Shown here piece by piece: positions 43,653 through 53,710 of a stretch of DNA of 64,000 bases; the stretch's first letter is position 1; each line of letters begins with the position of its first letter. Below the pieces are notes generated by a model. That model saw only the letters and a program-made list of their open reading frames with translations. It ran no database searches and was not told the origin of the DNA. Origin of the DNA: Yoonia maricola (lineage in GTDB: Bacteria > Pseudomonadota > Alphaproteobacteria > Rhodobacterales > Rhodobacteraceae); contig NZ_PGTY01000001.1 of the NCBI RefSeq assembly GCF_002797915.1, forward strand, positions 682,001 through 746,000, read 5' to 3'. The position numbers and the translations under genes were made by a program.

Positions 43653-44687
43653 TTAAGAGCCGGAACCCATCACGATTTCATTCGAAACAGTTTCCTGAAC
43701 CTTCAACAGCTCTGGGTCAGAGACCAGACCGTATTCGGCGAGCGGGCCATCTGGGCCCGCGATATCATCAGAAACAAAGAACTCTGCATAGTCCTTCAGG
43801 CCGGGGATCACCTCGATGTGGGCAGCCTTGATGTAGAAGTACAGCGGACGCGACACCGGATATTCAGCCGCCGCGATGCTTTCGGTTGTTGGGACAATTC
43901 CGTTCATTGTCGCAACCTGCAGCTTGTCCGTGTTGTTTTCATAGAACGACAGACCAAAGACGCCGATACCATTTGTGTCGGCCTCAATCCGGGCCAAAGT
44001 TTCGGTGTAGTCGCCGTCGATATCCACCGAACGACCATCCGTGCGGATCGCCATGCATTTGCCTTCGGCTGTGTCTTCGTCAACGCCAGCATCCAGCATT
44101 GCCTGAAAGAAACCACCTTCTTCACAACCCGCCAGGATTACTTTTTCTTCAAAGACTTCACGTGTGCCGTGCTTGGTGCCGGGGATGAAGGCCTGGATCG
44201 GTTGTGCGGGGAAATCCGGGTTCACTTGGTCCCAAGTCTCGAACGTGTTCGCAACCAACTCACCATCGATGAAGTGCTCATTCGCCAGCGCCTTGTACCA
44301 GTCTTCTGGCGTAAATTCGAAAGAGTTCCCGTTGATGTCAGAGGCAAAAACGATGCCGTCATAGCCGATGCGGACTTCGATGATGTCAGTCACACCGTTG
44401 GCGGCGCAAACTTCTACTTCTGTCGGACGGATCGCACGGGATGCGTTGGCGATGTCGATTGTGTTGGCGCCAACACCCTCACAAAAACGCTTCAGACCAG
44501 CGGACGACCCACCTGATTCCACAACTGGCGTCGGGTAGTCAAAGTTTTCGCCAAAGACTTCGGCAACGATGGCCGCGTAAGGCAACACCGTGGAAGACCC
44601 GGCAACCTGCACGTTGTCACGTGCAAAAGAAGTTGTGGCAGTAAGGGCAATGGCCGCTGTCGTCGCGGTCAGCTTCATGAAAGACAT
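43653..44687 (-). CDS. pstS: phosphate-binding periplasmic protein PstS
   Basis: A 344-residue binding protein. The signal peptide is MSFMKLTATTAAIALTATTSFA (cleavage near residue 22). The phosphate pocket shows VAGSSTVLPY at the mature N-terminus and SSAGLKRFCEG. I chose ATG 44687 because AGGAG lies about nine bases upstream; another ATG nine bases later is possible. A Pho box lies about 80 bases before it, so it heads the phosphate-starvation operon. Confidence 0.93.
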   Translation of the reverse strand: MSFMKLTATTAAIALTATTSFARDNVQVAGSSTVLPYAAIVAEVFGENFDYPTPVVESGGSSAGLKRFCEGVGANTIDIANASRAIRPTEVEVCAANGVTDIIEVRIGYDGIVFASDINGNSFEFTPEDWYKALANEHFIDGELVANTFETWDQVNPDFPAQPIQAFIPGTKHGTREVFEEKVILAGCEEGGFFQAMLDAGVDEDTAEGKCMAIRTDGRSVDIDGDYTETLARIEADTNGIGVFGLSFYENNTDKLQVATMNGIVPTTESIAAAEYPVSRPLYFYIKAAHIEVIPGLKDYAEFFVSDDIAGPDGPLAEYGLVSDPELLKVQETVSNEIVMGSGS

Positions 44688-44767
44688 CCGTTTACTCCTG
44701 TCAGTCAAACATCGGTAGGGCGCGAGCCGCCCCACCATCACGGCCCAAGTAGGCCGCGTGCTCAAAC

Positions 44768-44803
44768 CTTTTGTGACAGTATTGTAAAAGTTTTATGACA
44801 CAG
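44768..44803 (-). promoter_or_regulatory. Pho box of the pst operon
   Basis: On the minus strand three 11-base units run in phase: TGTCATAAAAC, TTTTACAATAC and TGTCACAAAAG. The first and third match the PhoB recognition unit (CTGTCAT plus an AT-rich spacer); the middle is weaker. The box lies about 80 bases before pstS. The phoR stop codon (44793-44795) is inside the first unit. Confidence 0.75.
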
Positions 44804-45830
44804 GCTGGCTGGGCAGAAAGACCGATACTTTTGTACCCTGCCCTTCCTCGCTTTCGATCAGCAGCCTGCCCCGGTGACGGTTGATGATATGTTTGACGAT
44901 GGCCAGACCCAGCCCCGTCCCTCCCACTTCGCGGGACCGGTGGTTATCCACCCGGTAGAACCGTTCGGTCAGGCGGGCGATATGGTGTTCTGCAATCCCG
45001 TCGCCCCGGTCTGTGACGCTGACCTGCACCGCATCCCCGCGCAACCGTTGGTTCATTTCGCGCGGTAGCAATTGTACTGTTACCTCTCTGCCAAAGGCGC
45101 CGTATTTGATCGCGTTCTCGACAAGGTTCGTAAAGACCTGCACCAGCTGACCTGCATCGCCCGGCACCATTTCATCGGATGCGACCAGATCAAGCGTGAC
45201 ATTGACACCCGCGGCATTGGCCTGCGGTTCCAACCCTTTGATCACCGATGATAGCAGCGCGCCCAGATCCACATGTTCACGCGGGCGCACGCGCTCATCC
45301 TCTTCCACCCGGCTTAGCGACATCAGATCATCGACAAGCCGCGTCATCCGGTTGGCCTCATGTGCCATGATGCCCAGGAAACGGTCGCGCGCGGCAGGAT
45401 CGTCCCTCGCCGCACCGCTGAGCGTTTCGATGAAACCCAATAGTGCGGTCAACGGGGTGCGCAACTCATGGCTGACATTTGCAACAAAATCACGCCGCAT
45501 CTGCCCTGCTTCTTCGGTTGCTGTCTGATCTTCAAAGGTCAGCAGCACGTCACCATCGGCAGCAGCCAAGCTGACGCGGTAGATCGTATCGCGAGAACCG
45601 TCGCGACCGGTATAGCGGGCGATACCCGGTTTCAGGCTACGGCGCGTTTCAGCTATAGCAGCTATGACAGCTGGCTGACGCACCGCTGTGATATAGTGCT
45701 TTTCGATTAGATCTGTTCCAAGGATCGGGTCAACTAACCGGTTGGCCGCCCGCACCCTTTCATCCGGCCCGATCAACAAGACGGGCAAAGGCAAAGCGGC
45801 AATAACAGATGCGATACGTTCTGCGGTCAT
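44793..45830 (-). CDS. phoR: phosphate regulon sensor histidine kinase PhoR
   Basis: A 345-residue kinase: a short N-terminal PAS-like domain (about 8-105), a dimerisation domain with the phosphorylated His in FVANVSHELRTPLTAL, and an ATPase domain with NLVENAIKYG, DRGDGI and GGTGLGLAIVKHI. I see no convincing membrane span; enteric PhoR has two, so attachment would rely on PhoU/Pst. It lies upstream of pstS, outside the Pho-box-driven unit that carries phoB. Confidence 0.9.
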   Translation of the reverse strand: MTAERIASVIAALPLPVLLIGPDERVRAANRLVDPILGTDLIEKHYITAVRQPAVIAAIAETRRSLKPGIARYTGRDGSRDTIYRVSLAAADGDVLLTFEDQTATEEAGQMRRDFVANVSHELRTPLTALLGFIETLSGAARDDPAARDRFLGIMAHEANRMTRLVDDLMSLSRVEEDERVRPREHVDLGALLSSVIKGLEPQANAAGVNVTLDLVASDEMVPGDAGQLVQVFTNLVENAIKYGAFGREVTVQLLPREMNQRLRGDAVQVSVTDRGDGIAEHHIARLTERFYRVDNHRSREVGGTGLGLAIVKHIINRHRGRLLIESEEGQGTKVSVFLPSQPVS

Positions 45831-46031
45831 CAGGTTTCATTATGCCTTTTCCAGCATTTGTGAAAGGCTGAGACAAAATGTCCTAACAGTTTATGAAATT
45901 TCCAGCCCCAATTATATTGAACTTCAACCAGAGAGAGCATTAGTGCAACTGCATTGAGATTTATTTCGCAGGCGCGGAAAGATAGACCGTGCGTCTGCAC
46001 AAAGGTAAACAGTTTAGGGCATTTGAGGAAC

Positions 46032-46430
46032 ATGAGCGACAGACTGCTGCTACAGGCAAGACGATTGGGTTTGGATCAAAATGTTCGACCCAATGAAATA
46101 ATTTTGATCATTGGGGATCTGGCGCGGTGGAACGCGCAAGGCCGCACCGCCGTCTCTTATGAAAACTTTCAGTTCAGTGATTTCGGTGCTCTGACTGCGC
46201 CAATGTTCACAGAGGTTTCCCCAATAATGGTGCTATCCCCGCTTGTTGCGGACGGCTTTGATGTGATTGATATCGCCATTCGCTTGGCCGAACTGAAATA
46301 TACCGGGCGTTATCGCGCCATCGCAGAAGATTTGCCCAATGGAAACATGATCCGCAAGGAGGTGCGCGCGCATGCACCCGATCTTGATTTTGACCTTCTG
46401 ATGATGTCGCCCATCGCAAACGACGGCTAG
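46032..46430 (+). CDS. hypothetical protein
   Basis: A 132-residue soluble protein that I do not recognise. It is mixed alpha/beta: a middle block [41 protein letters not shown] (here in parts) looks like a strand-helix-strand with a short C-terminal acidic segment. ATG 46032 has GAGG seven bases upstream. It is divergent from phoR with a 201-base gap and convergent with the carbonic anhydrase gene, sharing a CTAG that holds both stops. No signal peptide or span is seen. Confidence 0.65.
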   Translation: MSDRLLLQARRLGLDQNVRPNEIILIIGDLARWNAQGRTAVSYENFQFSDFGALTAPMFTEVSPIMVLSPLVADGFDVIDIAIRLAELKYTGRYRAIAEDLPNGNMIRKEVRAHAPDLDFDLLMMSPIANDG

Positions 46431-46951
46431 GTTGATGGTTTCAAGTCACGGGCAAATCGCGCGGCGTTTTCCTGATAATGGAGAGCCGACAGGCGTAGCC
46501 CATCAATTGCTGCTGTATCAAGGTTGCGCACAACCTTGCCCGGTGCGCCCATGACCAGTGACCCATCCGGGATCACCTTGCCTTCGGTGATCAGTGCCCC
46601 GGCCCCGATCAGGCAATTCTGACCGATGACGGCCCCGTTCAATACGGTGGCCCCCATGCCGATCAAACTGTTTTCACCAATGATGCACCCATGCAGCATT
46701 GCCTTATGCCCAATTGTACAGCCCGCGCCAATGGTCAGCGGAAACCCCATATCGGTATGCAGCACCGCATTTTCCTGCACATTGCTGCCTGCGCCAACCG
46801 TGATCTGTTCGTTGTCGCCGCGCAGCGTGCTGCCAAACCAAACCGAGGTTTGCGCCTCTAGCACAACATCGCCCACAACATAGCATCCGGGTGCCACCCA
46901 TGCGCTATCGGCAACCTTTGGTACGATATCTCCGAGTGCATAAAGGCTCAT
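46427..46951 (-). CDS. gamma-type carbonic anhydrase family protein
   Basis: A 174-residue left-handed beta-helix protein built of hexapeptide repeats ([22 protein letters not shown] and others from about residue 45 to 135). The metal-binding histidines are seen in VLHTD and in [10 protein letters not shown]. YrdA/CaiE-like proteins are the nearest group, so carbonic anhydrase activity is likely but not certain. It overlaps the gmk stop by four bases. Confidence 0.85.
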   Translation of the reverse strand: MSLYALGDIVPKVADSAWVAPGCYVVGDVVLEAQTSVWFGSTLRGDNEQITVGAGSNVQENAVLHTDMGFPLTIGAGCTIGHKAMLHGCIIGENSLIGMGATVLNGAVIGQNCLIGAGALITEGKVIPDGSLVMGAPGKVVRNLDTAAIDGLRLSALHYQENAARFARDLKPST

Positions 46952-47586
46952 GTTCTGTCTCCGAATTGTGATTGCAAAGCGCGGACATGATCAACCAGCT
47001 GCGGCTGCTGCGACCGGCGCAAACGTTCCGCGCTGATGATCGTCTTCAGCCGGTCTTCGGTGGTATCCAGATCATCATTGACGAGGACATAATCATAACC
47101 ATCCCAATGGCTGATTTCATCCCAGCTTTTTTGCATGCGCCCTTCGATCACATCCGGAGCATCCTGACCTCGTTTCACCAAACGGCGATGCAATTCGGCG
47201 ATCGACGGCGGCAGGATAAAGATCGACAGCACATGTTCCTGTAAGGCAGAGTTGCTGATCTGCTGCGCACCCTGCCAATCAATATCAAAAAGCACATCAC
47301 GCCCGCTTTCGATGGCTGTCTGCACAGGGGCTTTGGGCGATCCATAGTAGTTCCCGAAGACGCGGGCATGTTCCAGCATCCCGCCTTCGGCGACCTGATC
47401 TTGAAAGCTGGGGACTGAAACAAAGAAATAGTCCTTCCCGTCTTCCTCGCCTTCGCGCGGGGCGCGGGTGGTGGCCGAGACTGAAAACTGCAACGTTGTA
47501 TCCCATGCCCGCAAACGACCCGCCAAGGTGGATTTCCCAGCCCCCGACGGTGAGGATAGAATAATCAAAAGGCCGCGTCTGGTCAT
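46948..47586 (-). CDS. gmk: guanylate kinase
   Basis: A 212-residue kinase that turns GMP into GDP. The P-loop is [11 protein letters not shown] at about residues 10-20. The GMP-binding block [21 protein letters not shown] and the lid region follow. It is three bases downstream of yicC, a common neighbour in alphaproteobacteria, and coupled to the carbonic anhydrase gene. Confidence 0.95.
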   Translation of the reverse strand: MTRRGLLIILSSPSGAGKSTLAGRLRAWDTTLQFSVSATTRAPREGEEDGKDYFFVSVPSFQDQVAEGGMLEHARVFGNYYGSPKAPVQTAIESGRDVLFDIDWQGAQQISNSALQEHVLSIFILPPSIAELHRRLVKRGQDAPDVIEGRMQKSWDEISHWDGYDYVLVNDDLDTTEDRLKTIISAERLRRSQQPQLVDHVRALQSQFGDRT

Positions 47587-47589
47587 GCG

Positions 47590-48480
47590 CTACTCCACAT
47601 TTTGAATTTGCTCGCGCATCTGGTCGATGACAGCCTTGAGGTCAAGGCCAATGGCCGTCAGCGCAGGTGCTTGTGCTTTGGCACAAAGCGTATTTGCCTC
47701 GCGGTTAAATTCCTGTGCAAGAAAATCAAATTTGCGACCTGCGGGTTTATCCTGTGCCAAAAGATCCCGCGCAGCAGCGACATGAGATTTGAGGCGATCG
47801 ATCTCTTCTGTCACATCTGATTTGACCGCCAGCAATGCGAGTTCCTGTGCCACGCGCCCTTCTTCAATCTCGGCCGCATCTTCCATCACGCGCCGTAAGG
47901 CGGCAGTCAGGTTTTCCCTGACCTGCGGCGCGCGCGCTGCCGCAGCCGTTGCAGCGGCTTCTGTCAACTGCGCAATCTGATCAAGTTGTTGTGCCACAAC
48001 TGCCCCAAGCGACGCCCCCTCACCGGCACGCATGGCGACAAAATCAGCAACCAGCGGGGCAACATCGGCAATCAATGCCGCCGCCAGCTCATTTACATCA
48101 TCCTCCGCCTTTGCGGTGGTCAGCACGCCGCGCTGGGCCAACACATCGGCCGCTGTCGGCTGGCCCAAGGTGACACCCATCGCAAAGGCCCGCTCCTGCA
48201 CCAGATCCAATGCCTTAAGGACTTCATCAAGATGGGCTTCATCCACGGCCAGACCGCCCGCAACCTCTTCGCGGTTCAGGCGTAGATTGACGGTCACATT
48301 GCCCCGCGCCAAGGCTTTGGTCAGGGCGCCGCGCAAGGCAGGCTCCAGCCCTTCGATGCCTTCGGGCAGACGCAGGCGGATATCAAGGCCACGGGCGTTC
48401 ACCCCGCGCATTTCCCAACTCCAAGAGGTGGCACCAAGGGTGCCGGTCCGGCTGGCGAAAGCTGTCATTGAATGGGTCAT
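47590..48480 (-). CDS. YicC/YloC-family endoribonuclease
   Basis: A 296-residue protein of the YicC family. It begins MTHSMTAFASRTG and has the family blocks WEMRGVNARGLDIRLRLPEG near the N-terminus and KFDFLAQEFNREANTLCAKA near the C-terminus. I chose ATG 48480 because the family starts there; a longer frame from 48573 adds unrelated residues. Relatives take part in RNA turnover. It heads the yicC-gmk-carbonic anhydrase operon. Confidence 0.9.
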   Translation of the reverse strand: MTHSMTAFASRTGTLGATSWSWEMRGVNARGLDIRLRLPEGIEGLEPALRGALTKALARGNVTVNLRLNREEVAGGLAVDEAHLDEVLKALDLVQERAFAMGVTLGQPTAADVLAQRGVLTTAKAEDDVNELAAALIADVAPLVADFVAMRAGEGASLGAVVAQQLDQIAQLTEAAATAAAARAPQVRENLTAALRRVMEDAAEIEEGRVAQELALLAVKSDVTEEIDRLKSHVAAARDLLAQDKPAGRKFDFLAQEFNREANTLCAKAQAPALTAIGLDLKAVIDQMREQIQNVE

Positions 48481-48564
48481 CGGGGTCGTTCCGTCTTTGG
48501 TCTTATTGCATCTGCACCTAAAGCCAATCCCAAGGGTGGAGCAAGGGGCCGCGGCATTCGATCC

Positions 48565-48625
48565 GTTAACCACTTAACACTTTGTTAAATGGTTAACGCG
48601 ATAGAGTTTGTTAAAAACTCGTTAA
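48565..48625. promoter_or_regulatory. two CtrA-type sites (TTAA-N7-TTAA) and a 14-bp inverted repeat
   Basis: TTAACACTTTGTTAA (48574-48588) and TTAAAAACTCGTTAA (48611-48625) both match the CtrA pattern TTAA-N7-TTAA. The first lies inside a 14-bp inverted repeat (48565-48578 with 48584-48597, one mismatch). They stand 52-103 bases before the PAS-domain gene and 85-145 bases before the divergent yicC start. Confidence 0.7.
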
Positions 48626-48676
48626 AGCAACACATCACATCGTCCCTGATATGGGGCAAGATACGAGGACACCGGT

Positions 48677-49315
48677 ATGGATATCAGCGATCAATCAAAG
48701 GAACGGCGGCAGGTGCAAATGCCGGGTCACGATGATCCGATCTTGCGTCATCTTGAGGCCTATTGGCAGACATTGCGCAACGCCCGGCAGTTGCCAGCCC
48801 GGACAGACATTGCGCCCAGCAAAATCGATGAGGCCCTGCCCCACGCCTTTATCCTGCAACGCGTGGCACCCGGAATGGCCCGTTTTCGCGTTGCAGGACA
48901 GCGCCTGCATGACTTGCTCAAGATGGATGCCCGCGGGATGCCTTTGGGCACGCTGTTCCAGTCTGGGTCGCGCGAGCAAGCGCAACAACTGATCGAAGCT
49001 GCCTTCGCCGGTCCTGCGATTGTCAGTATCCCGCTTTCGTCGCCCGGTACGCTGATGCGCCCTGCGTTAAACGGTACGATGCTACTTTTACCGCTGCGTG
49101 ACAGGGACAATAACAGCACCCGAATGCTGGGCGCTTTAGTAACCGATCAGGATGGCGGCGCACGGCCCCGCCGCTTTGAAATCCCGCAAGGCGCGCGCAT
49201 CCGGCACGAACCGATTGGCGTACAGCTTGCCACGGCACAATTGGTGCCGCGTGCCCATGCAAAAGGGCCAGACGCTGCACGCCCGGCCCTGAAACTGGTG
49301 GTCAATAACGGCTGA
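48677..49315 (+). CDS. single PAS-domain protein (PAS_5 type)
   Basis: A 212-residue soluble protein with one PAS-like domain of the alphaproteobacterial PAS_5 (formerly DUF) type over about residues 15-150 (ILRHLEAYWQTLRNARQLPART and RFRVAGQRLHDLLKMDARGMPLGTLF are typical). There is no kinase or output domain. The C-terminus is basic and variable. It probably acts as a regulatory or localised signalling partner. CtrA-type sites upstream suggest cell-cycle or motility-linked expression. Caulobacter MopJ, a single-PAS protein acting on CtrA, is a possible parallel, recalled and not verified. Confidence 0.8.
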   Translation: MDISDQSKERRQVQMPGHDDPILRHLEAYWQTLRNARQLPARTDIAPSKIDEALPHAFILQRVAPGMARFRVAGQRLHDLLKMDARGMPLGTLFQSGSREQAQQLIEAAFAGPAIVSIPLSSPGTLMRPALNGTMLLLPLRDRDNNSTRMLGALVTDQDGGARPRRFEIPQGARIRHEPIGVQLATAQLVPRAHAKGPDAARPALKLVVNNG

Positions 49316-50686
49316 TCAGCCCGCTTTGGCTTGCGCTATCGTGTCTCTGCGGGCCGAAAGCTCTTCGGCCACAAGGAAGGCAAGCTCCAGTGATTGTGAT
49401 GCGTTCAGGCGCGGATCGCAGGCCGTATGATAGCGGCTGGACAGGTCTTCGTCTGTCACAGCCCGCACACCGCCGGTGCATTCGGTCACGTCTTTGCCCG
49501 TCATCTCAAAATGCACGCCACCCGGTACTGTGCCTTCGGCATTGTGGATTGCGAAGAATTCTTTCACTTCACGCAGCACGCTGTCGAAAGGACGGGTTTT
49601 GTAACCCGTCGATGACTTGATGGTGTTGCCATGCATGGCGTCACAGGTCCAAACCACATTGGCACCTTCTTCTTCCACGGCTTTGATCAAACGTGGCAGA
49701 TGCTCACCCACGGACCCCGCGCCAAAGCGCGCGATTAAGGTCAGACGGCCTGCCTCGTTCGCTGGGTTCAGCGAAGCCATTAGCGCCTTGAGATGACCAG
49801 ATGTCATCGACGGGCCGCACTTCAGGCCGATGGGGTTTTGCACACCTTTACAGAATTCCACATGCGCCCCGTCAGGCTGACGCGTGCGGTCACCAATCCA
49901 GATCATGTGACCGGACCCGGCCAACCATTTGCCAGAGGTCGAATCCAAACGGCACAGCGCCTCTTCGTACTCCAGCAGCAAAGCTTCGTGGCTGGTGTAG
50001 AAATCAACCGTCTGCAATTCGTGGTTGGTTTCCGTGGTCAAACCGGCCGCTTCCATGAAATCAAGCGTATCGCTGATACGGCCCGCCATATCGCTGTATT
50101 TCTTGACCTCATTTTGGTCGGTAAAGCCAAGGGTCCACTTATGGACCTCATGCACATTGGCGAAACCACCGGTTGAGAAGGCACGCAGCAGGTTCAGCGT
50201 CGCCGCTGCCTGCATATAGGCTTGGGTCATACGCTCTGGATCAGGAATGCGGCTGTCAGCAGTGAAATCGAACCCGTTGATGATATCACCACGGTAGCTG
50301 GGTAATTCCACACCATCCATCGTCTCGGTCGGAGCCGAACGTGGCTTGGCCATCTGCCCTGCCATGCGACCCACCTTCACCACAGGCACTTTTGCGCCAT
50401 AGGTCAGAACCATCGCCATTTGCAGCATCACCTTGAAGGTGTCGCGGATGGTGTCAGCGTTAAACTCGGCAAAGCTTTCGGCACAATCACCACCTTGCAG
50501 CAAAAACGCCTCGCCGCGGCTGACGGCCCCCAATTCGGCCTTCAACTTGCGCGCTTCACCGGCAAAAACCAAGGGTGGATAGCTGGCAAGACGACCTTCA
50601 ACCGCGTTCAGCGCGCTTTCGTCGGTATACTCAGGCATCTGGATCCGGGGCTTTTTGCGCCAGTCAGATTTTTGCCAGTCAGTCAT
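49316..50686 (-). CDS. class II 3-deoxy-7-phosphoheptulonate (DAHP) synthase
   Basis: A 456-residue plant-type (class II) DAHP synthase, the first step of the shikimate pathway. Family blocks include [14 protein letters not shown] near residue 60-75, [30 protein letters not shown] and [10 protein letters not shown] chose ATG 50686 ([11 protein letters not shown]) with GGAG seven bases upstream; an adjacent ATG at 50689 is also possible. It lies tail to tail with the PAS gene, with no spare bases. Confidence 0.93.
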   Translation of the reverse strand: MTDWQKSDWRKKPRIQMPEYTDESALNAVEGRLASYPPLVFAGEARKLKAELGAVSRGEAFLLQGGDCAESFAEFNADTIRDTFKVMLQMAMVLTYGAKVPVVKVGRMAGQMAKPRSAPTETMDGVELPSYRGDIINGFDFTADSRIPDPERMTQAYMQAAATLNLLRAFSTGGFANVHEVHKWTLGFTDQNEVKKYSDMAGRISDTLDFMEAAGLTTETNHELQTVDFYTSHEALLLEYEEALCRLDSTSGKWLAGSGHMIWIGDRTRQPDGAHVEFCKGVQNPIGLKCGPSMTSGHLKALMASLNPANEAGRLTLIARFGAGSVGEHLPRLIKAVEEEGANVVWTCDAMHGNTIKSSTGYKTRPFDSVLREVKEFFAIHNAEGTVPGGVHFEMTGKDVTECTGGVRAVTDEDLSSRYHTACDPRLNASQSLELAFLVAEELSARRDTIAQAKAG

Positions 50687-50872
50687 CATCTTGCTCCATA
50701 TAGCAGTTGGGTTAGCGTTATCAGGCCTTGCGTATAGCGCGCAGCGTGCCCTGCGCCAATGGGAAAATGGCGATTTGCAGGTGCACAAGCGATCAACCTG
50801 TGAAGCGACTTTTCACTTGTCGACGGCAGGCAAACCTGATGAGGTTCTTTTTGCCCCATGTGACCACGGATA

Positions 50873-51880
50873 ATGGCGATGCAGAACGAACCCCAAGTTG
50901 TCGAAGTTGACCACGAAGGCAAACCCCGCCGGTTTGTTTTTGTTCTGATGGATAACTTTACAATGCTTTGCTTTGCAGCCGCTGTCGAAAGCCTGCGCAT
51001 TGCCAATCGGACGGCGGGAAAAGAACTTTATACATGGTCAATTATCAGCGAAGACGGTGGCGAGGCGAATTGTTCAAACGGCTGCACATTCCGGGTCGAT
51101 GGTGACCTGAGTGAACTTGATCGCGACGACACGATCATGCTCTGCGGCGGTGTGGATGTGCAAAAAGCCACCACGAAACGCACGCTCAACTGGATCAGAC
51201 GCGAATCGCGGCGCGGTGTGACCATCGCAGGGCTTTGCACCGCAGGCTATACAATGGCACGGGCCGGTTTGCTGGATGGCAAGAAGGCCACGATCCATTG
51301 GGAAAATCAGGATAGCTTTGCGGAAGAGTTTGAAGAAGTTGAACTGACCAAATCCGTCTTTGTCGTCGATGGCAACCGGATCACGACCGCCGGCGGGACA
51401 GCCTCGATCGATCTGATGATCAAACTGATCGCCGATGACCACGGCGAAGACCTTGCCAACGCCGTGGCTGATATTCTGATCTATTCTTCAATCCGCACGG
51501 ATCAGGACACGCAGCGCCTGTCCATTCCCACCCGGATCGGCGTGCGCCACCCCAAGTTAAGCCGTGTGATCCAGATGATGGAACAAAACATCGAAGATCC
51601 GATCAGCCCGGCGATCCTTGCCAAAGATGTGGGGATGTCCACCCGTCAGCTTGAGCGGCTGTTTCGCCGCTATCTGTCGCGCAGCCCAAAACGGTATTAC
51701 ATGGAGTTGCGCCTGCAGAAGGCCCGCAACCTGCTGATGCAGACAGATATGACTGTGATCAACGTCGCCCTTGCCTGTGGTTTTGCGTCGCCTTCGCATT
51801 TCTCCAAATGCTATCGGTCGCATTATGACACAACACCTTACCGCGAACGCGGCAGCCATGCTGCCCGGCTATCGGTTTGA
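50873..51880 (+). CDS. GlxA-family transcriptional regulator (DJ-1/PfpI plus AraC HTH)
   Basis: A 335-residue regulator: a DJ-1/PfpI-like domain (about 15-190, with the nucleophile-elbow-like AGLCTAGYTMARAGLLDG) followed by an AraC-type double HTH (about 225-325, MSTRQLERLFRRYLSRSPKRYYMELRLQ and ACGFASPSHFSKCYRSHY, written here in parts). Relatives control catabolism of quaternary amines and other nitrogen compounds. No obvious target is adjacent. ATG 50873 and ATG 50879 are both possible starts. Confidence 0.88.
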   Translation: MAMQNEPQVVEVDHEGKPRRFVFVLMDNFTMLCFAAAVESLRIANRTAGKELYTWSIISEDGGEANCSNGCTFRVDGDLSELDRDDTIMLCGGVDVQKATTKRTLNWIRRESRRGVTIAGLCTAGYTMARAGLLDGKKATIHWENQDSFAEEFEEVELTKSVFVVDGNRITTAGGTASIDLMIKLIADDHGEDLANAVADILIYSSIRTDQDTQRLSIPTRIGVRHPKLSRVIQMMEQNIEDPISPAILAKDVGMSTRQLERLFRRYLSRSPKRYYMELRLQKARNLLMQTDMTVINVALACGFASPSHFSKCYRSHYDTTPYRERGSHAARLSV

Positions 51881-51889
51881 TTGGGCGCA

Positions 51890-53587
51890 ATGGTATTCCG
51901 ATCTCTCAAAATACTGGTGCAGGTTTTCGGCGTTTTGACCATTGGTTTGACGCTCTATGCCGAAGTGACCCAAGACGTTGATCTTCGCTGGACCGCGTTA
52001 AGCCTTCTTGCTGTCGTGATAGCGGCAGCCTACGCGCTGGGCATGTTTCAAAGCACGGCCCAGGCAGCACAATCTAACCAACCTTCGACAAGACGGCCAC
52101 AACAGCCCTCAAAACCGGCGGCGCCGCCCCCTGAAGTGCAGACACGGCCCAAACCACGTATTGATCCATTGGACGACCCAGCAGAGATCAAGGATGATGA
52201 ACTCTATATCGTCTTTTCACGCCTTGCGGGCTTCAAAACCGGGGAAGCCTTTCGCGCTAATGTTGATAAAATCGTCGCTGCCAACGGGCTGGCTCCATTG
52301 CAGCCCGATGATGTTGATCGTCTAGCCGCAGAAATCGATCGCCGCGATTTACGCGGCAAGACCTTTGTGCGCACACCAGGCGTTGCCATAGTCCGCATGC
52401 AGCGCTTTGATCTGGACGTTGAGGTTGGCGGGACAAGCTGGCTTGGCGGGCTTCCGACGCTTGGCGACACGCCGTGGCCTCGCGATGATCTGGGCCGCGC
52501 GATGCATCATATGGCCCAGATCGATCTTGGTACTGTGCCTGATCCTCTTTTGCCCAAGGGGATGCCAACGACCGGGGCGATGGCTTTCTTTATGACAACG
52601 GCAAGCAATGGACCGCGTCAGGGGAAGGTTATATACCTGCCTCAGATCGGGAACACGGCAACCGAGCCACCCAAAGATCTGGTGCCCATCTATGATGGGC
52701 CCGAATGGGGCTATTACGTCAAGGGCCATGCCCGCGAGAACGCACCCGATACCTTCCCGCGTTGGCCAGTTGAGTTCGTTCTTTTGCCACTGACCGAACA
52801 AAACCGGGACGATGACGCGCAGGAACTGATGGCCGAACTGTTGCCCTTTCAGGCCACAGAAGACCTCAGCCCCAAGAATTATCACAAAAAGGTGCCGGAA
52901 TTCGCGCGCGCCTACTTCTGGGACACCGCACACCGCTTTACCATGTCAATCCGATTGGCCCGCGATGACATCATCAAGACTGTCGCGCAGATGGACAAAC
53001 GCGTCAAACAGCATGGTGACGTCTATCAGCCCGCTCTTGATATACTTCTGCACCAACAAGATGCCTTCTCAGCCTTCGTGGATGAGGTCAGTATCTGGGC
53101 CGTCTCGCACGAACCTTGGGACCGGATGACACCTGCCGATATCGCTGAGCTTGAACGCCACTTCGCGCAGGTGCGCGATATTGGCGGGCAAACCGCCCCG
53201 TTCAAACCTTTTTACCAATTCACCCAAGGCGAGATGTTGACCCTTCAAGAGGCCGCGACAGCAACCCTGGTAGCAGCCGCAAACGAAAGCCCCGACGTTT
53301 ATGCCACACTGCCAATGAAGGTGCGCGAAGACATCGATACCAAATACCGCATCGCGTCCAAGGGCCGATGGCACCAGATGTTTGGCCTCGGCAGCGAAAT
53401 ACAGACCGCTGTATCAGATCACACCCATCACCATTTGCTGTTGCAACTGCATTCCGACCAGCTAGCGCATTGGGTGTGGGGCGACAAAGGCGTGGTACAG
53501 TTCTGGATCACCGAGGATGATCTGCTGGCCCAGAATTGGGATGCTGTAGATATGACGGTGGAAGGCTATTCCCACGAACATGAATAG
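51890..53587 (+). CDS. DUF1963 (YwqG-like) protein with N-terminal membrane spans
   Basis: A 565-residue protein: two N-terminal spans (about residues 5-50), a Pro/Gln-rich linker to about 100, then a YwqG/DUF1963 domain (about 160-560), recognisable from SWLGGLPTLGDTPWPRDDLGR and the late HWVWGDKGVVQFWI. The function of this domain is unknown. I chose ATG 51890; an upstream TTG adds three residues. It starts nine bases after the GlxA-type gene and may be co-transcribed with it. Confidence 0.78.
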   Translation: MVFRSLKILVQVFGVLTIGLTLYAEVTQDVDLRWTALSLLAVVIAAAYALGMFQSTAQAAQSNQPSTRRPQQPSKPAAPPPEVQTRPKPRIDPLDDPAEIKDDELYIVFSRLAGFKTGEAFRANVDKIVAANGLAPLQPDDVDRLAAEIDRRDLRGKTFVRTPGVAIVRMQRFDLDVEVGGTSWLGGLPTLGDTPWPRDDLGRAMHHMAQIDLGTVPDPLLPKGMPTTGAMAFFMTTASNGPRQGKVIYLPQIGNTATEPPKDLVPIYDGPEWGYYVKGHARENAPDTFPRWPVEFVLLPLTEQNRDDDAQELMAELLPFQATEDLSPKNYHKKVPEFARAYFWDTAHRFTMSIRLARDDIIKTVAQMDKRVKQHGDVYQPALDILLHQQDAFSAFVDEVSIWAVSHEPWDRMTPADIAELERHFAQVRDIGGQTAPFKPFYQFTQGEMLTLQEAATATLVAAANESPDVYATLPMKVREDIDTKYRIASKGRWHQMFGLGSEIQTAVSDHTHHHLLLQLHSDQLAHWVWGDKGVVQFWITEDDLLAQNWDAVDMTVEGYSHEHE

Positions 53588-53710
53588 TGCGGGCCAATCG
53601 CCTGATCGGAAAGGGCACAAAGGGACAATGACCCGGGTTTCTGACTTTCCTTTTGGAAACGCCCTGCTAGATTGGCGCGCAGGATAAAAAATCCAACTTG
53701 GGAGAACGAT

